Shown here piece by piece: positions 54,981 to 62,621 of a stretch of DNA of 62,621 nt. A program made the position numbers and the translations under genes. The notes under the pieces were generated by a model. The model ran no database searches and had not been told where the DNA came from. It saw only the letters and a list, made by a program, of their open reading frames with translations. The DNA comes from an uncultured Bacteroidales bacterium (lineage in GTDB: Bacteria; Bacteroidota; Bacteroidia; Bacteroidales; JAFGXI01): positions 1-62,621 of the forward strand of contig CAMZKE010000007.1 in the NCBI GenBank assembly GCA_947311115.1. The letters are read 5' to 3'. Numbering within the stretch: position 1 is the first letter of the stretch; each line of letters opens with the position of its first letter.

Positions 54981-55013
54981 AAACCTAACAGGTTTTAGAA
55001 ACCTGTTAGGTTT
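54981..55013. repeat. Perfect 15-bp-arm hairpin (CCTAACAGG family)
   Basis: AAACCTAACAGGTTT and AAACCTGTTAGGTTT are exact reverse complements with a TAG loop, 33 nt in total. It has no T-run and lies far (187 bp) from the upstream stop. Shorter relatives with the core CCTAACAGG occur at 23321-23335, so this looks like a dispersed palindromic repeat. Confidence 0.75.
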
Positions 55014-55105
55014 AATACTTTTATAAGTAAGACGAATCTAATTTATTACGATAATTTACCGTCATTTTAATAACTTTATTTTGCCTTGATGCAAAATAAC
55101 AAAAA

Positions 55106-55134
55106 AAAGGGTTGCTTTTAAAAAACAACCCTTT
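55106..55134 (-). terminator. Terminator of the frameshifted T9SS gene
   Basis: AAAGGGTTG and CAACCCTTT form the stem; on the minus strand a run of T follows. The sequence closely resembles the terminator of the neighbouring T9SS gene (53076-53104). Confidence 0.8.
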
Positions 55135-55159
55135 AAAACTACCACTTTTATGAGAAAAC

Positions 55160-56322
55160 TTACTCTTTAATAAATTTCTTAACCTGTGCACCTACTTTTA
55201 TAAAGTAAACCCCATTATTTAGCTCAGAAACATTAATATTTTGTTTAGTTTCGTTTAATAATACGGAAATTACAACTTTTCCTGTAATATCAATAATTTG
55301 AATATTAGCGTTTGAATATGTATTTGTAACTTTAACTTGTAAAATATTTTTTGCAGGATTTGGGAAAATAATAAATTCATTATCATTATTAAATACATTT
55401 GATATATTACTTGTTAAAGCGAGAGTATCATCTTGATATATTTTAAAATCATCGAAAGCAGAACCCAAATCAGTTGCGGCATCTTGCGATGAAAACTTAA
55501 AACGGAATTTTACATTATTTGAGTTGGTCATTATTGCATTAATATTGCTTAATGTACGACGCTTAACTTCAAAGCCTTGAGTTGTAAATGTAAACGAGAT
55601 ATATGGCGAATTATACCAAAATGGGTTTGATGAAGGAACAGCTCCTACGGTACCCCAGTTTGCACCATTATCGATTGAGTATGACAGGTTTAGTTGCTCA
55701 TTAATAATATCTGTACCATAATTAAATACTGTAATATTAACAGTATCAGAGCTTGCACGCCTAAATCTTTAGCCACAAGTTCTTGAACTAATAGGTCGTC
55801 GAAAGCAAAGCGTGCTGTTGAACTACCACTACCGGAACCTGCATTTTGATAACCAAAAGAAAATCTAATTTGGATACTGTCAGCTCCTACAATAAATGAT
55901 GATAAATCAGCATTAAAACTAGTGCCGTTAGCTGGTTGAATATGCTGTATAGTATCCCAACTAACACCCCCATCTGTTGTGATTAATAAATTACAGAATG
56001 TAGTAAACATTGATTCGTAAGAGTAATACATTGATAAATTTAATGTATTTGTTACTGCTGTTACGTCATAAAATGGGGTATATAATTCAACCGAATCACT
56101 ACCCATTCCAAACACTGGGTAATCTATTTCTTTAACAATATATCCATTGTTTTGTGTTGGAAATGTTTCGTTTTGGTTGTCATAATTCCAAGTGCCGAGC
56201 TCTTGCCAATTTGTTGGTAATTGCATATTAGAGAAATCCTCTGATATAGGCAATGTTTGTAATTGCGAAAATCCTAAAATAGAAATAGCAACTAATGTTA
56301 ATGTTAATAATAATCTTGTCAT
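55160..56322 (-). pseudogene. T9SS type A cargo gene with one frameshift
   Basis: One protein of about 387 aa split in two frames. The 5' part (55690-56322) has a signal peptide ending LGFSQ and a choice-of-anchor J/MAM-like domain (ISEDFSNMQLPTNWQ ... 'ARFAFDDLLVQELVAKDLGVQA'). Near 55750 (GCTCTGATAC on the minus strand) the frame fails; in the other frame the text continues at once as SDTVNITVFNYGTDIINE, through NWGTVGAVPSSNPFW, to the ATG-led piece 55160-55531 and a T9SS tail (IIFPNPAKNILQVKV ... GVYFIKVGAQ). A single missing base explains everything. It may be a real mutation or an assembly error; the site is not a homopolymer. Confidence 0.75.
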
Positions 56323-56348
56323 AGTGATTTAATTTAAAAATTCGATGG

Positions 56349-56378
56349 CAAGATATACAGTGCATTAAGTCAAATCAA
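56349..56378 (-). promoter_or_regulatory. Possible promoter of the frameshifted T9SS gene
   Basis: On the minus strand TTG (56376-56378), 20 nt and TATCTTG (56349-56355, one T short of the TAnnTTTG box). The start codon at 56322 lies 26 bp downstream. Confidence 0.35.
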
Positions 56379-56402
56379 TTTACTGATGTGTCAATTTCTA
56401 AA

Positions 56403-56434
56403 TTGATAAGGTTTTAACGATTTGATTATCTTTG
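56403..56434 (+). promoter_or_regulatory. Promoter of the type B adhesin-like gene
   Basis: TTG (56403-56405), 21 nt, then TATCTTTG (56427-56434). The ATG at 56570 is 135 bp away, giving an unusually long leader for this region. Confidence 0.45.
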
Positions 56435-56569
56435 TTTACAAATGTGAGATAAGTGCAGTTTTAAAGGATATTACTATTAATTGTTTGTCAATTTCTATAT
56501 CGATATATATACAATTTTATATGTACGCGCGTAGTTTGTAATATTGTGTTTGTAATTAAAAAACACATC

Positions 56570-59179
56570 ATGAAAATTTTATATTTTTTACTTTTTATAA
56601 GTGTCGTTAGTTTTTCACAAACAGAGTTACCTAGCTTAAGAGAAGTTCAATCTTGCCAAAATACTCCAATAATTGTAGATTCTGGCTTGAATACTTTAAC
56701 TTCAACTTATAATTGTGCCGAAGAAATTAAATTAGGGACCGTCAGACAGCAAGATGTATTTCCTTGGTGTAATCCCGGATTTACAGTTAGCGAGCTGAAT
56801 ACTAATTTTTTTCCAAGTCCATCGAGAAGTATTAAAATATATAGAAATGGGGTTTTGTGGGTTGATATACCTTATACACAATCGGGGCAACCAATACCAA
56901 ATACGGGTGGCTATTTAGATCCAACTGCAATTTACAAATACGAAATTTGTGATAATGCCAATGGCGGTTCGTTTGCATATAGTATTATTGATGTAACAGA
57001 TGAGTTTGTTTTAGCATCAGGTGATTTTGTCATTCCTACAGGTGGAGGTTGTGCTTCAGTTACTTTTGGGCCTATAGGCGGTACTTATACTTTTTCAGGC
57101 GATGGTATCACAAATCTTGGTAATGGAACGGGTGTTTTTAATAGCTCGATAGCAGGTGTAGGAACACATACAATAACATATAGTTTTACTAATTTACGAG
57201 GTTGTTCCGGTACAAACACCGCACAAATTACTGTTAACGGGCCAAGCGTTAATGCGGGAGTAGATGTTTCTGCATGTAAAGGAGAGCAAGTTACAATAGG
57301 TAACACATCGGTTGTTAATGGTGGCACAGGTAATATTATTTATAATTGGACATCAGCAATTAGTGGCACAACAAATAACTCGCAAATATTTACAACAACA
57401 GCCGATACTTCAGAAACATATTATTTAAATATTACCGATGTAAATGGTGCAGGCTGTACTGTTACAGATTCAATAAATGTTACATCTTTCGAAAATCCTA
57501 CGCTATATTTAACTCCAAATCAGCTAAATTTATGTGCTAACGATTCTGCCGTAATAAAAGCTAGTTGGTTAAATGGCACTGGTGTAATAAATTATGCTGC
57601 CCTTTCGGGAGATACAGCTCTGCTGTCTAATATTGTTGCAGATTCTGCTGTTTTTTCTTCAGCCTTACATGGTAATTATCAAATAAATATGCTAGTTTCT
57701 GATGATAATAATTGCTCGGCTACTGCTACTACAAATATAACAGTAAACGAGAATCCAAATTTAATTATCAATAATATTGAGAATGTAAAATGTTATGGCG
57801 ATTCTACTGCAAACATTCAAATTACATCGAATTCAGGCTCTTTACCATATAAATACTTTTTAAATGCAGATAGTAATTTAACAGGTATTTTCTCTAATTT
57901 GCCTGCTGATACTTTTAATTTATTAATTATTGACGACAATTTATGTAAATCGGATACTCAAATTATTATAACACAAGCCGACTCATTGTTTGTTAATTAC
58001 TCAACTGTTTCTGAAATATGTGGAAATTCTAATGCGAGTATAAGCGTGAGTGTTAATGGAGGTACTCCGGATTATTCGTATAATTGGGATAATTTTTCGC
58101 AAGATACTGCATATATATTAAATATAAATACGGGAATATATAATTTAACTGTTACCGATAATTATTTATGTAATAAAGAATTGCAAATTATTGTAGATGG
58201 TTCGGGCAATTTAACCGCAAATATTGATACTGTTAAAAATATTAGTTGCTTTGGTGATAATAATGCTGAAATTTTAGCAAATATTTCAACATCTACCAAT
58301 TTTATATCTTATTTATATAAAAATAATATGTTAATAGATTCAATAATTACTACAGCTGATAGTATTGTAAGTTTTAACAACTTAAACGGAGGTAGTTATA
58401 GTATAGTTGTTGTTGATACAAATAATTGTATTGATACTATTGAAAATGTAAATATTACTGAGCCAAATGCATTAGAACTATATTATTCGGAGGTTGAAAA
58501 TACAAGTTGTTTTGGTGGTGTAGATGGAAGTATTAATACGGAAATACAGGGTGGCATTTTGCCATATACTTATTATTGGAATAATGTTTTGGGTGATGAA
58601 AATATAAATTATGCAAATGCAGGAACATATATTTTACGTACAAAAGATAAAAATAATTGTGTTAGAATCGATACATTTATTGTAACAGAGCCATTACAAT
58701 TGCAAGTTTCTGATTCGGTAATTATTGAAAATAATTTAGGAAATATTGTTTTAAATGTAAATGGAGGAACTCCCGGGTATTATTTTGCGTGGTCAAATGG
58801 CGAAACATCGGCAAATAATATCAATTTGGTTTCAGGCGAATATTTTGTAACTGTTTCCGATAAAAATAATTGCACTATCGAAAAAGAATATACCATTGAA
58901 TTGCCATTAATAATACCAAATGTAATAACACCTAACGCCGATGACTATAACGACACCTGGAAAATTCAAAATATAGAGGCTTATGGCGATATTGAAATAA
59001 CAATATTAAATCGTTGGGGCGATGCCGTATTTTCATATTCAGGAAATTCGTATAGCGATGTATCTAATCAATGGGATGGCAATTATTTAGGTAAAGAATT
59101 GCCATTTGGTACATATGTATATATTATTAAATTATCAGATGATGATGTGAGGAGTGGGACTATAACAATAGTGCGTTAA
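56570..59179 (+). CDS. Gliding-motility-associated C-terminal domain (T9SS type B) protein with SprB-like repeats
   Basis: Secreted protein of 869 aa (877 from a GTG at 56546; the ATG at 56570 directly precedes the signal peptide ILYFLLFISVVSFSQ). Ig/PKD-like domains cover about 100-410. At least four SprB-type repeats follow (about 410-780), each with a 'C-G-D/N-x-T/N' start, a GGTPDYSYNW-like core and a 'Y-x-L-x-V-x-D' end. The C-terminal domain (about 785-869: IPNVITPNADDYNDTW, ILNRWGDAVFSYSGN, GTYVYIIKLSDD) is the CHU_C/T9SS type B sorting domain. It is likely a surface adhesin; SprB itself drives gliding in Flavobacterium, but this short protein has too few repeats to call it SprB. Confidence 0.88.
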   Translation: MKILYFLLFISVVSFSQTELPSLREVQSCQNTPIIVDSGLNTLTSTYNCAEEIKLGTVRQQDVFPWCNPGFTVSELNTNFFPSPSRSIKIYRNGVLWVDIPYTQSGQPIPNTGGYLDPTAIYKYEICDNANGGSFAYSIIDVTDEFVLASGDFVIPTGGGCASVTFGPIGGTYTFSGDGITNLGNGTGVFNSSIAGVGTHTITYSFTNLRGCSGTNTAQITVNGPSVNAGVDVSACKGEQVTIGNTSVVNGGTGNIIYNWTSAISGTTNNSQIFTTTADTSETYYLNITDVNGAGCTVTDSINVTSFENPTLYLTPNQLNLCANDSAVIKASWLNGTGVINYAALSGDTALLSNIVADSAVFSSALHGNYQINMLVSDDNNCSATATTNITVNENPNLIINNIENVKCYGDSTANIQITSNSGSLPYKYFLNADSNLTGIFSNLPADTFNLLIIDDNLCKSDTQIIITQADSLFVNYSTVSEICGNSNASISVSVNGGTPDYSYNWDNFSQDTAYILNINTGIYNLTVTDNYLCNKELQIIVDGSGNLTANIDTVKNISCFGDNNAEILANISTSTNFISYLYKNNMLIDSIITTADSIVSFNNLNGGSYSIVVVDTNNCIDTIENVNITEPNALELYYSEVENTSCFGGVDGSINTEIQGGILPYTYYWNNVLGDENINYANAGTYILRTKDKNNCVRIDTFIVTEPLQLQVSDSVIIENNLGNIVLNVNGGTPGYYFAWSNGETSANNINLVSGEYFVTVSDKNNCTIEKEYTIELPLIIPNVITPNADDYNDTWKIQNIEAYGDIEITILNRWGDAVFSYSGNSYSDVSNQWDGNYLGKELPFGTYVYIIKLSDDDVRSGTITIVR

Positions 59180-59201
59180 CTAATCATATTTTTAATGAGT
59201 G

Positions 59202-59368
59202 TTATACCAACTCAACACCAAAATACGCTATATAAATCATTTCTATTTTTATTTCTTTTTGTTAAAAATTATTCCCATAGCTATTGCTATGCAAAGGATT
59301 TTTACCTCAATAAAGAAAAATATATTCTAATTTATTTATAACGTACTTTGATATCAAGTTGGTATTAT
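59202..59368. mobile_element. Imperfect palindrome of about 167 bp, MITE-like
   Basis: The left arm begins TTATACCAACTCAACACCAA and the right arm, read as reverse complement, begins ATAATACCAACTTGATATCA. Complementarity continues through both arms (TACG-TATAA; then TTTCT/TTTTCTTT blocks and GGTAAAAAT/GTTAAAAAT) to a central perfect hairpin CATAGC-TATT-GCTATG. Arms are roughly 75-80% complementary by eye. There is no ORF. It lies 22 bp after the type B gene stop. The structure is that of a miniature inverted-repeat transposable element; no related transposase gene is in the window. Confidence 0.65.
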
Positions 59369-59407
59369 CAATAGAATTCTGTACTTTTAATTAGTTTCTT
59401 ACAAGCT

Positions 59408-60568
59408 CTAATTATTTTTCACTTGTTTTAAATAATACGAAGGAGTAATACCTGTTACTCGCTTAAACGAACGATTAAAAACAGATATTGAATTAAAACC
59501 TGCTTTTTCTGATATAGCAGCCAAAGTAAGGTTGTAATAGTCAGGGATAGTCATTAACCTGCGAGCTTCGGCAACACGGTAATCGTTAATAAAGTTACTG
59601 AAGTTTTTATTAAAATGTGTGTTTATTTCTTGCGAAACATAAGTTTTGTTAGTACCTAAATCATCAGCAAATTTAAAAATTGTAAGACTTGGGTCTAAAT
59701 ATGCTTTTTTATTCTCTATATGGTCAATAATTTTATCTATTAACCCTGAACTTTCAGTATTAACTTCGGTAGGTTCTTTTGCTTTGGTAATTTGCTGTTT
59801 TAATTCAACAAGTTCTTCCTCGGCAGTTACGGCATTCATATTCTGCTTTGCCAAATCTTTGTAAGCTAAATTTATCTTCTTTAATTGAAGTAAAATTAAT
59901 ACAATAAAAATTAATGATAATAATATACCTCCTGATAATAAATATACAAATGTGGTTTTACTTTTAATTTCAACTTCGTTTTTTTGTAATTCAATATCCT
60001 TTAACTCAACATTGTATTGTACTTTTAGTTCGTTTAAAAGTTTGTCTTTTTTTATTAAATTTAGTGTGTCGCTTATTTGAGTATATAAATCGTAATATTT
60101 TAATGCAACCTCAAAGTTACCCTGATTTCGTTCTATATCGATAAGTAATTTGTAATTATAGAACAATAGTTTTTTAGTGTCAATTTCTTTAGCAATAGAT
60201 ATAGATTGAAGAGCATACAATTTAGCTTTTTCGTATTGTTTTAATTGTAAATAAACATCGGCAAAACGCTCGTATGTTATGGCAATATTATATCTACTTT
60301 CTGTTTTCTCAAAAATTTTAATTGCTTTATTGTAAAATAAAATTGATTTGTTGGTATCGTTATTATAAAAATATGATTCAGCTAAATTTGATAATCTTGT
60401 ACCATAATCAACCGAGTTTGTATCGGTATAATTTAATGCTTTTTTGTAATACAAAATTGATTTGTCAAAATTATGCTGTAGTCTGTAAATCATACCAATA
60501 TTGTTGTACACTTGTAACATACTCATAGTATCCTTATGTTTTTCTAATATTTTACTTGCCTCATCTTC
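59408..60568 (-). CDS. AraC-family regulator with TPR and membrane helix, 5'-truncated
   Basis: TPR repeats (VYNNIGMIYRLQHNFDKSIL; 'RLSNLAESYFYNNDTNKSIL'; ITYERFADVYLQLKQYEKAK), one membrane helix (VYLLSGGILLSLIFIVLILL), a coiled linker and a C-terminal AraC HTH (FADDLGTNKTYVSQEINTHF; 'LTLAAISEKAGFNSISVFNR'; 'FKRVTGITPSYYLKQV'). This is the TPR-TM-AraC architecture of Bacteroidota. An ATG at 60526 gives 372 aa, but the frame stays open upstream to about 60568 (EASKILEKHKDT), and the expected N-terminal signal and first TPRs are missing. The coding text ends at the junction with another gene's DNA, so the gene is truncated there. Confidence 0.8.
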   Translation of the reverse strand, partial: EDEASKILEKHKDTMSMLQVYNNIGMIYRLQHNFDKSILYYKKALNYTDTNSVDYGTRLSNLAESYFYNNDTNKSILFYNKAIKIFEKTESRYNIAITYERFADVYLQLKQYEKAKLYALQSISIAKEIDTKKLLFYNYKLLIDIERNQGNFEVALKYYDLYTQISDTLNLIKKDKLLNELKVQYNVELKDIELQKNEVEIKSKTTFVYLLSGGILLSLIFIVLILLQLKKINLAYKDLAKQNMNAVTAEEELVELKQQITKAKEPTEVNTESSGLIDKIIDHIENKKAYLDPSLTIFKFADDLGTNKTYVSQEINTHFNKNFSNFINDYRVAEARRLMTIPDYYNLTLAAISEKAGFNSISVFNRSFKRVTGITPSYYLKQVKNN

Positions 60569-60569
60569 A

Positions 60570-62420
60570 GTTACTGGAGGGATAAGTCCATATTTATATA
60601 GCTGGAGTAATGGAGAAAGTAACTCAAGTATAGATAGTTTAATTACGGGGATTTACACATTATTGGTTACTGATAGTAATCAATGTATTGCACAAGCAAA
60701 TATTGAAATATACGAACCTTCACAACTAGGATTAGCATTAACAACAACACAACTTTTATGTTATGGCGATAGTAATGGAATAGCTAACTGTATTGTTACA
60801 GGTGGTACGCCACAGTATTCTTATTCATGGAGTAATGGTGAAACTTCTCAAAATATTGAAAACCTCATAGGTGGTTTATATACGGTTACCGTAACCGATG
60901 CAAATTATTGCTCGGTTATCGGTACCGTTGAAATAACATCGGTTAATCAACCGTTAGAGTTAAATTATTCAACAATAAACAATCATTGTTTTGGCAATAA
61001 TACAGGATCAATTTATACTACAATATCAGGCGGAACACCTCCATATCAATATGATTGGGGGCATAATATTCATGATGTAAATTTAATAGAATTACATGCA
61101 GGAACTTATTCTTTAACAGTAAGCGATGCAAATAACTGTAAAATACAATCGGTTATTCCGATTACTGAACCTAGTAAATTAACCTGCTCATTACCAAACG
61201 ATACAAAAGTTTGTAAGAACTCTGATTTTAATATTCAATCATCAACACAAGGTGGTACAGCACCATATCAATTTTATTGGAATACAGGAAATATAACCGA
61301 TAATATTACTGTAAATATTAATGATAGCAGTTATTATAGTATTACTGTAACCGATGCAAATGCTTGTATTGCAACAGACCAAATAAATATTAAAACTTAT
61401 AATATGCCAAATTTAATAAGTACTGCAAATTTCGATACTGTTTGCCCTGGAAATCCTGTTTTAATAAGTTCACAAATAAATGGAGGAGCTAAACCGTATA
61501 CTTACACAATAAATGGTGATATTGCAAACATTTCTCAAACAGTATATCCAAATCAAGTAAATAATTATATTACACAAATAGTTGACGCATGTGGAAATAC
61601 AGCAAGCGCAAATATTAATATTTATACTTATAACATTCCACAAATTAGTATCAGTTCAGATGTATTGCAGGGTTGTCCTCCATTGGTTGTAAATTTTAAT
61701 GATGGAAGTGGTATAACAAATGCAAATTACAATTGGACTTTTGGTAATAATGATAACAATTATAATAACTCGAATAATCCAACTCATATTTTTGATGAAA
61801 GTGGAATATATAACGTATCGCTTGAAATAACCACAAAAGAAGGATGTAAAATTCAGCAAACTATAAATAATATGATTACTGTTTTTTCTAAGCCGGAAGC
61901 AATGTTTGAGGTAAATACTGAAGTAGTAAACTTTATTAAACCATCAGTAGATTTTATAAATTTATCATCAGAAAATTATTATAACTTTTGGTATTTTGGT
62001 GATGGTAATATGTCAAACGAAACTAACCCTTATCACAGTTTTTCGCAAATTGGAGAATACAATATTATGCTTATTGTTGAAAGTGAGAATGGCTGTGTAG
62101 ATAGTGTTAAACATCATATTAAGGTTAAAGATGAATTTACGCTTTATGTACCAACAGCATTTTCGCCAGATGGTGATGGTATTAACGATACTTTTAAAGC
62201 TGTAGGTAATGGTATAGATACCGATAATTTTCACATTGCAATTTACGACCGATGGGGCGAAATAATATGGGAAAGCAATGATATAGAAAGAGAATGGAAT
62301 GCTAGTGCAAAAAATAATAACCAAACAGTACAGAATGGTACTTATAAATGGTTAATTATCTGCAAAGATTTTAATGGTAATGAGCATACTAAATCTGGTA
62401 ATGTTACTATTATTAGGTAA
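60570..62420 (+). CDS. SprB-repeat/PKD protein with T9SS type B domain, 5'-truncated
   Basis: C-terminal part (about 617 codons) of a large surface protein. Coding begins abruptly at VTGGISPYLYSWSNGESNSS (60570 on), the middle of a SprB-type repeat, with no start codon or signal peptide; upstream DNA is antisense of the AraC gene. Further SprB-type repeats follow (GGTPQYSYSWSNGETSQNIE; 'GGTPPYQYDWGH'; 'GGTAPYQFYWNTGN'). Two PKD-like domains (about residues 405-530 of the open frame: YNWTFGNNDNN; FWYFGDGNMSNETNPYHSF) precede the type B sorting domain (VPTAFSPDGDGINDTF; IYDRWGEIIWESND; 'NGTYKWLIICKDFNG'). Likely a cell-surface adhesin. Confidence 0.82.
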   Translation, partial: VTGGISPYLYSWSNGESNSSIDSLITGIYTLLVTDSNQCIAQANIEIYEPSQLGLALTTTQLLCYGDSNGIANCIVTGGTPQYSYSWSNGETSQNIENLIGGLYTVTVTDANYCSVIGTVEITSVNQPLELNYSTINNHCFGNNTGSIYTTISGGTPPYQYDWGHNIHDVNLIELHAGTYSLTVSDANNCKIQSVIPITEPSKLTCSLPNDTKVCKNSDFNIQSSTQGGTAPYQFYWNTGNITDNITVNINDSSYYSITVTDANACIATDQINIKTYNMPNLISTANFDTVCPGNPVLISSQINGGAKPYTYTINGDIANISQTVYPNQVNNYITQIVDACGNTASANINIYTYNIPQISISSDVLQGCPPLVVNFNDGSGITNANYNWTFGNNDNNYNNSNNPTHIFDESGIYNVSLEITTKEGCKIQQTINNMITVFSKPEAMFEVNTEVVNFIKPSVDFINLSSENYYNFWYFGDGNMSNETNPYHSFSQIGEYNIMLIVESENGCVDSVKHHIKVKDEFTLYVPTAFSPDGDGINDTFKAVGNGIDTDNFHIAIYDRWGEIIWESNDIEREWNASAKNNNQTVQNGTYKWLIICKDFNGNEHTKSGNVTIIR

Positions 62421-62509
62421 AATCAAGTTTTATATTTACAACAAATTTTTGGTTCTATATTGAATAGAAAGTGTAATTTAAATTAACAGATTATATTTTT
62501 ATACTGTAT

Positions 62510-62621
62510 TAACCCGGATTACAAGACTTTAGAAAAAGTAGCAAAAAATATCTAACTAAATTTTAATAAACACCATATTGGTGATATTCAGAATTTTACT
62601 AATTTAGTTAGATGGAATTAT
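62510..62621. repeat. Right copy of terminal inverted repeat
   Basis: Reverse complement of 15-126 with two visible differences (near 62513 and 62600). It includes the same hairpin: CTAACTAAATTTTAATAAAC-type arms around CACCATATTGGTG. It begins 89 bp after the stop of the type B gene and runs to the window edge, so its true right limit is unknown. Confidence 0.85.

Larger units (their letters stand above)
54795..55159. other. 365-bp intergenic region with a perfect hairpin and short repeats
   Basis: No gene was found. It contains the perfect hairpin 54981-55013, two copies of TAATTTATTACGATAA (about 54851 and 55038), and near its right end the terminator hairpin 55106-55134. The rest is A/T-rich. 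Confidence 0.55.

Noticed and set aside
60501..60569. ATG-led N-terminus for the SprB-like gene with an apparently hydrophobic start
   Set aside because: Those 23 codons are the antisense of the AraC gene's TPR region; the hydrophobic stretch is a by-product of the junction, not a signal peptide.
1..62621. CRISPR arrays, tRNA or rRNA genes
   Set aside because: No regularly spaced identical repeats and no cloverleaf or rRNA-like conserved sequence were recognised on reading; a tRNAscan/CRISPR finder run would be decisive.

Overview
The window is AT-rich DNA from a Bacteroidota bacterium, probably a Bacteroidales/Marinilabiliales-like marine or anaerobic lineage. Lineage below phylum is inference. 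The evidence is: several secreted proteins with type IX secretion (T9SS) tails, both type A 'Por' tails and type B gliding-motility C-terminal domains; Bacteroidota-style promoters (TTG, about 17-21 nt, TAnnTTTG); almost no Shine-Dalgarno signals; and families typical of the phylum (DUF3078, IPExxxVDY, PorE-like TPR/PD40/OmpA proteins, TPR-TM-AraC regulators). No rRNA, tRNA or CRISPR array was recognised.

Layout. 0.4-6.3 kb holds a T9SS cargo gene, a one-base-overlapping run lptB / yjbR-like / DUF502 / rnhB, then tonB and birA. 6.3-13.5 kb (minus strand) has two tandem PorE-like envelope proteins and a T9SS subtilisin. A LytTR response regulator, a class III aminotransferase and a nucleotidyltransferase-like gene follow. 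16.6-20.4 kb is a small sugar-nucleotide region (GT4 glycosyltransferase, galE, rfbB) with a decayed UDP-GlcNAc 2-epimerase end and a REP-like element. 20.5-25.0 kb has a beta-helix T9SS protein, ferredoxin, an rRNA methyltransferase and queE. 25.1-33.5 kb is one long minus-strand transcription unit: barrel protein, TolC, HlyD, two ABC-2 permeases (no ATPase), an LpxL-like acyltransferase, a TlpA-like protein and HupE. 33.5-40.8 kb carries DUF819, Usp, DUF3078, MscS, a frameshifted NUMOD4-type gene and a prolyl oligopeptidase lipoprotein. 41.0-44.0 kb is a LysR / YeeE / YeiH sulfur-compound module. 44.0-51.4 kb has a Pif1-like helicase, prmC and mfd. 51.5-62.4 kb is accessory DNA: two unknown exported proteins, T9SS cargo (one frameshifted), a CAT-like acetyltransferase, two type B adhesin-like proteins and an AraC regulator.

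The most notable structures are in the accessory DNA and at the ends. A 112-bp repeat containing a hairpin sits in inverted orientation at both window ends. A long imperfect palindrome (MITE-like) lies after the first type B gene. A promoter-bearing segment is duplicated on both sides of a T9SS gene. A head-to-head junction near 60569 joins two 5'-truncated genes. Two genes are broken by single frameshifts. No clearly new defence or biosynthetic system was found; the best leads are the repeat elements, the tandem PorE-like pair with an apparently degenerate extra OmpA domain, and the ATPase-less export operon.
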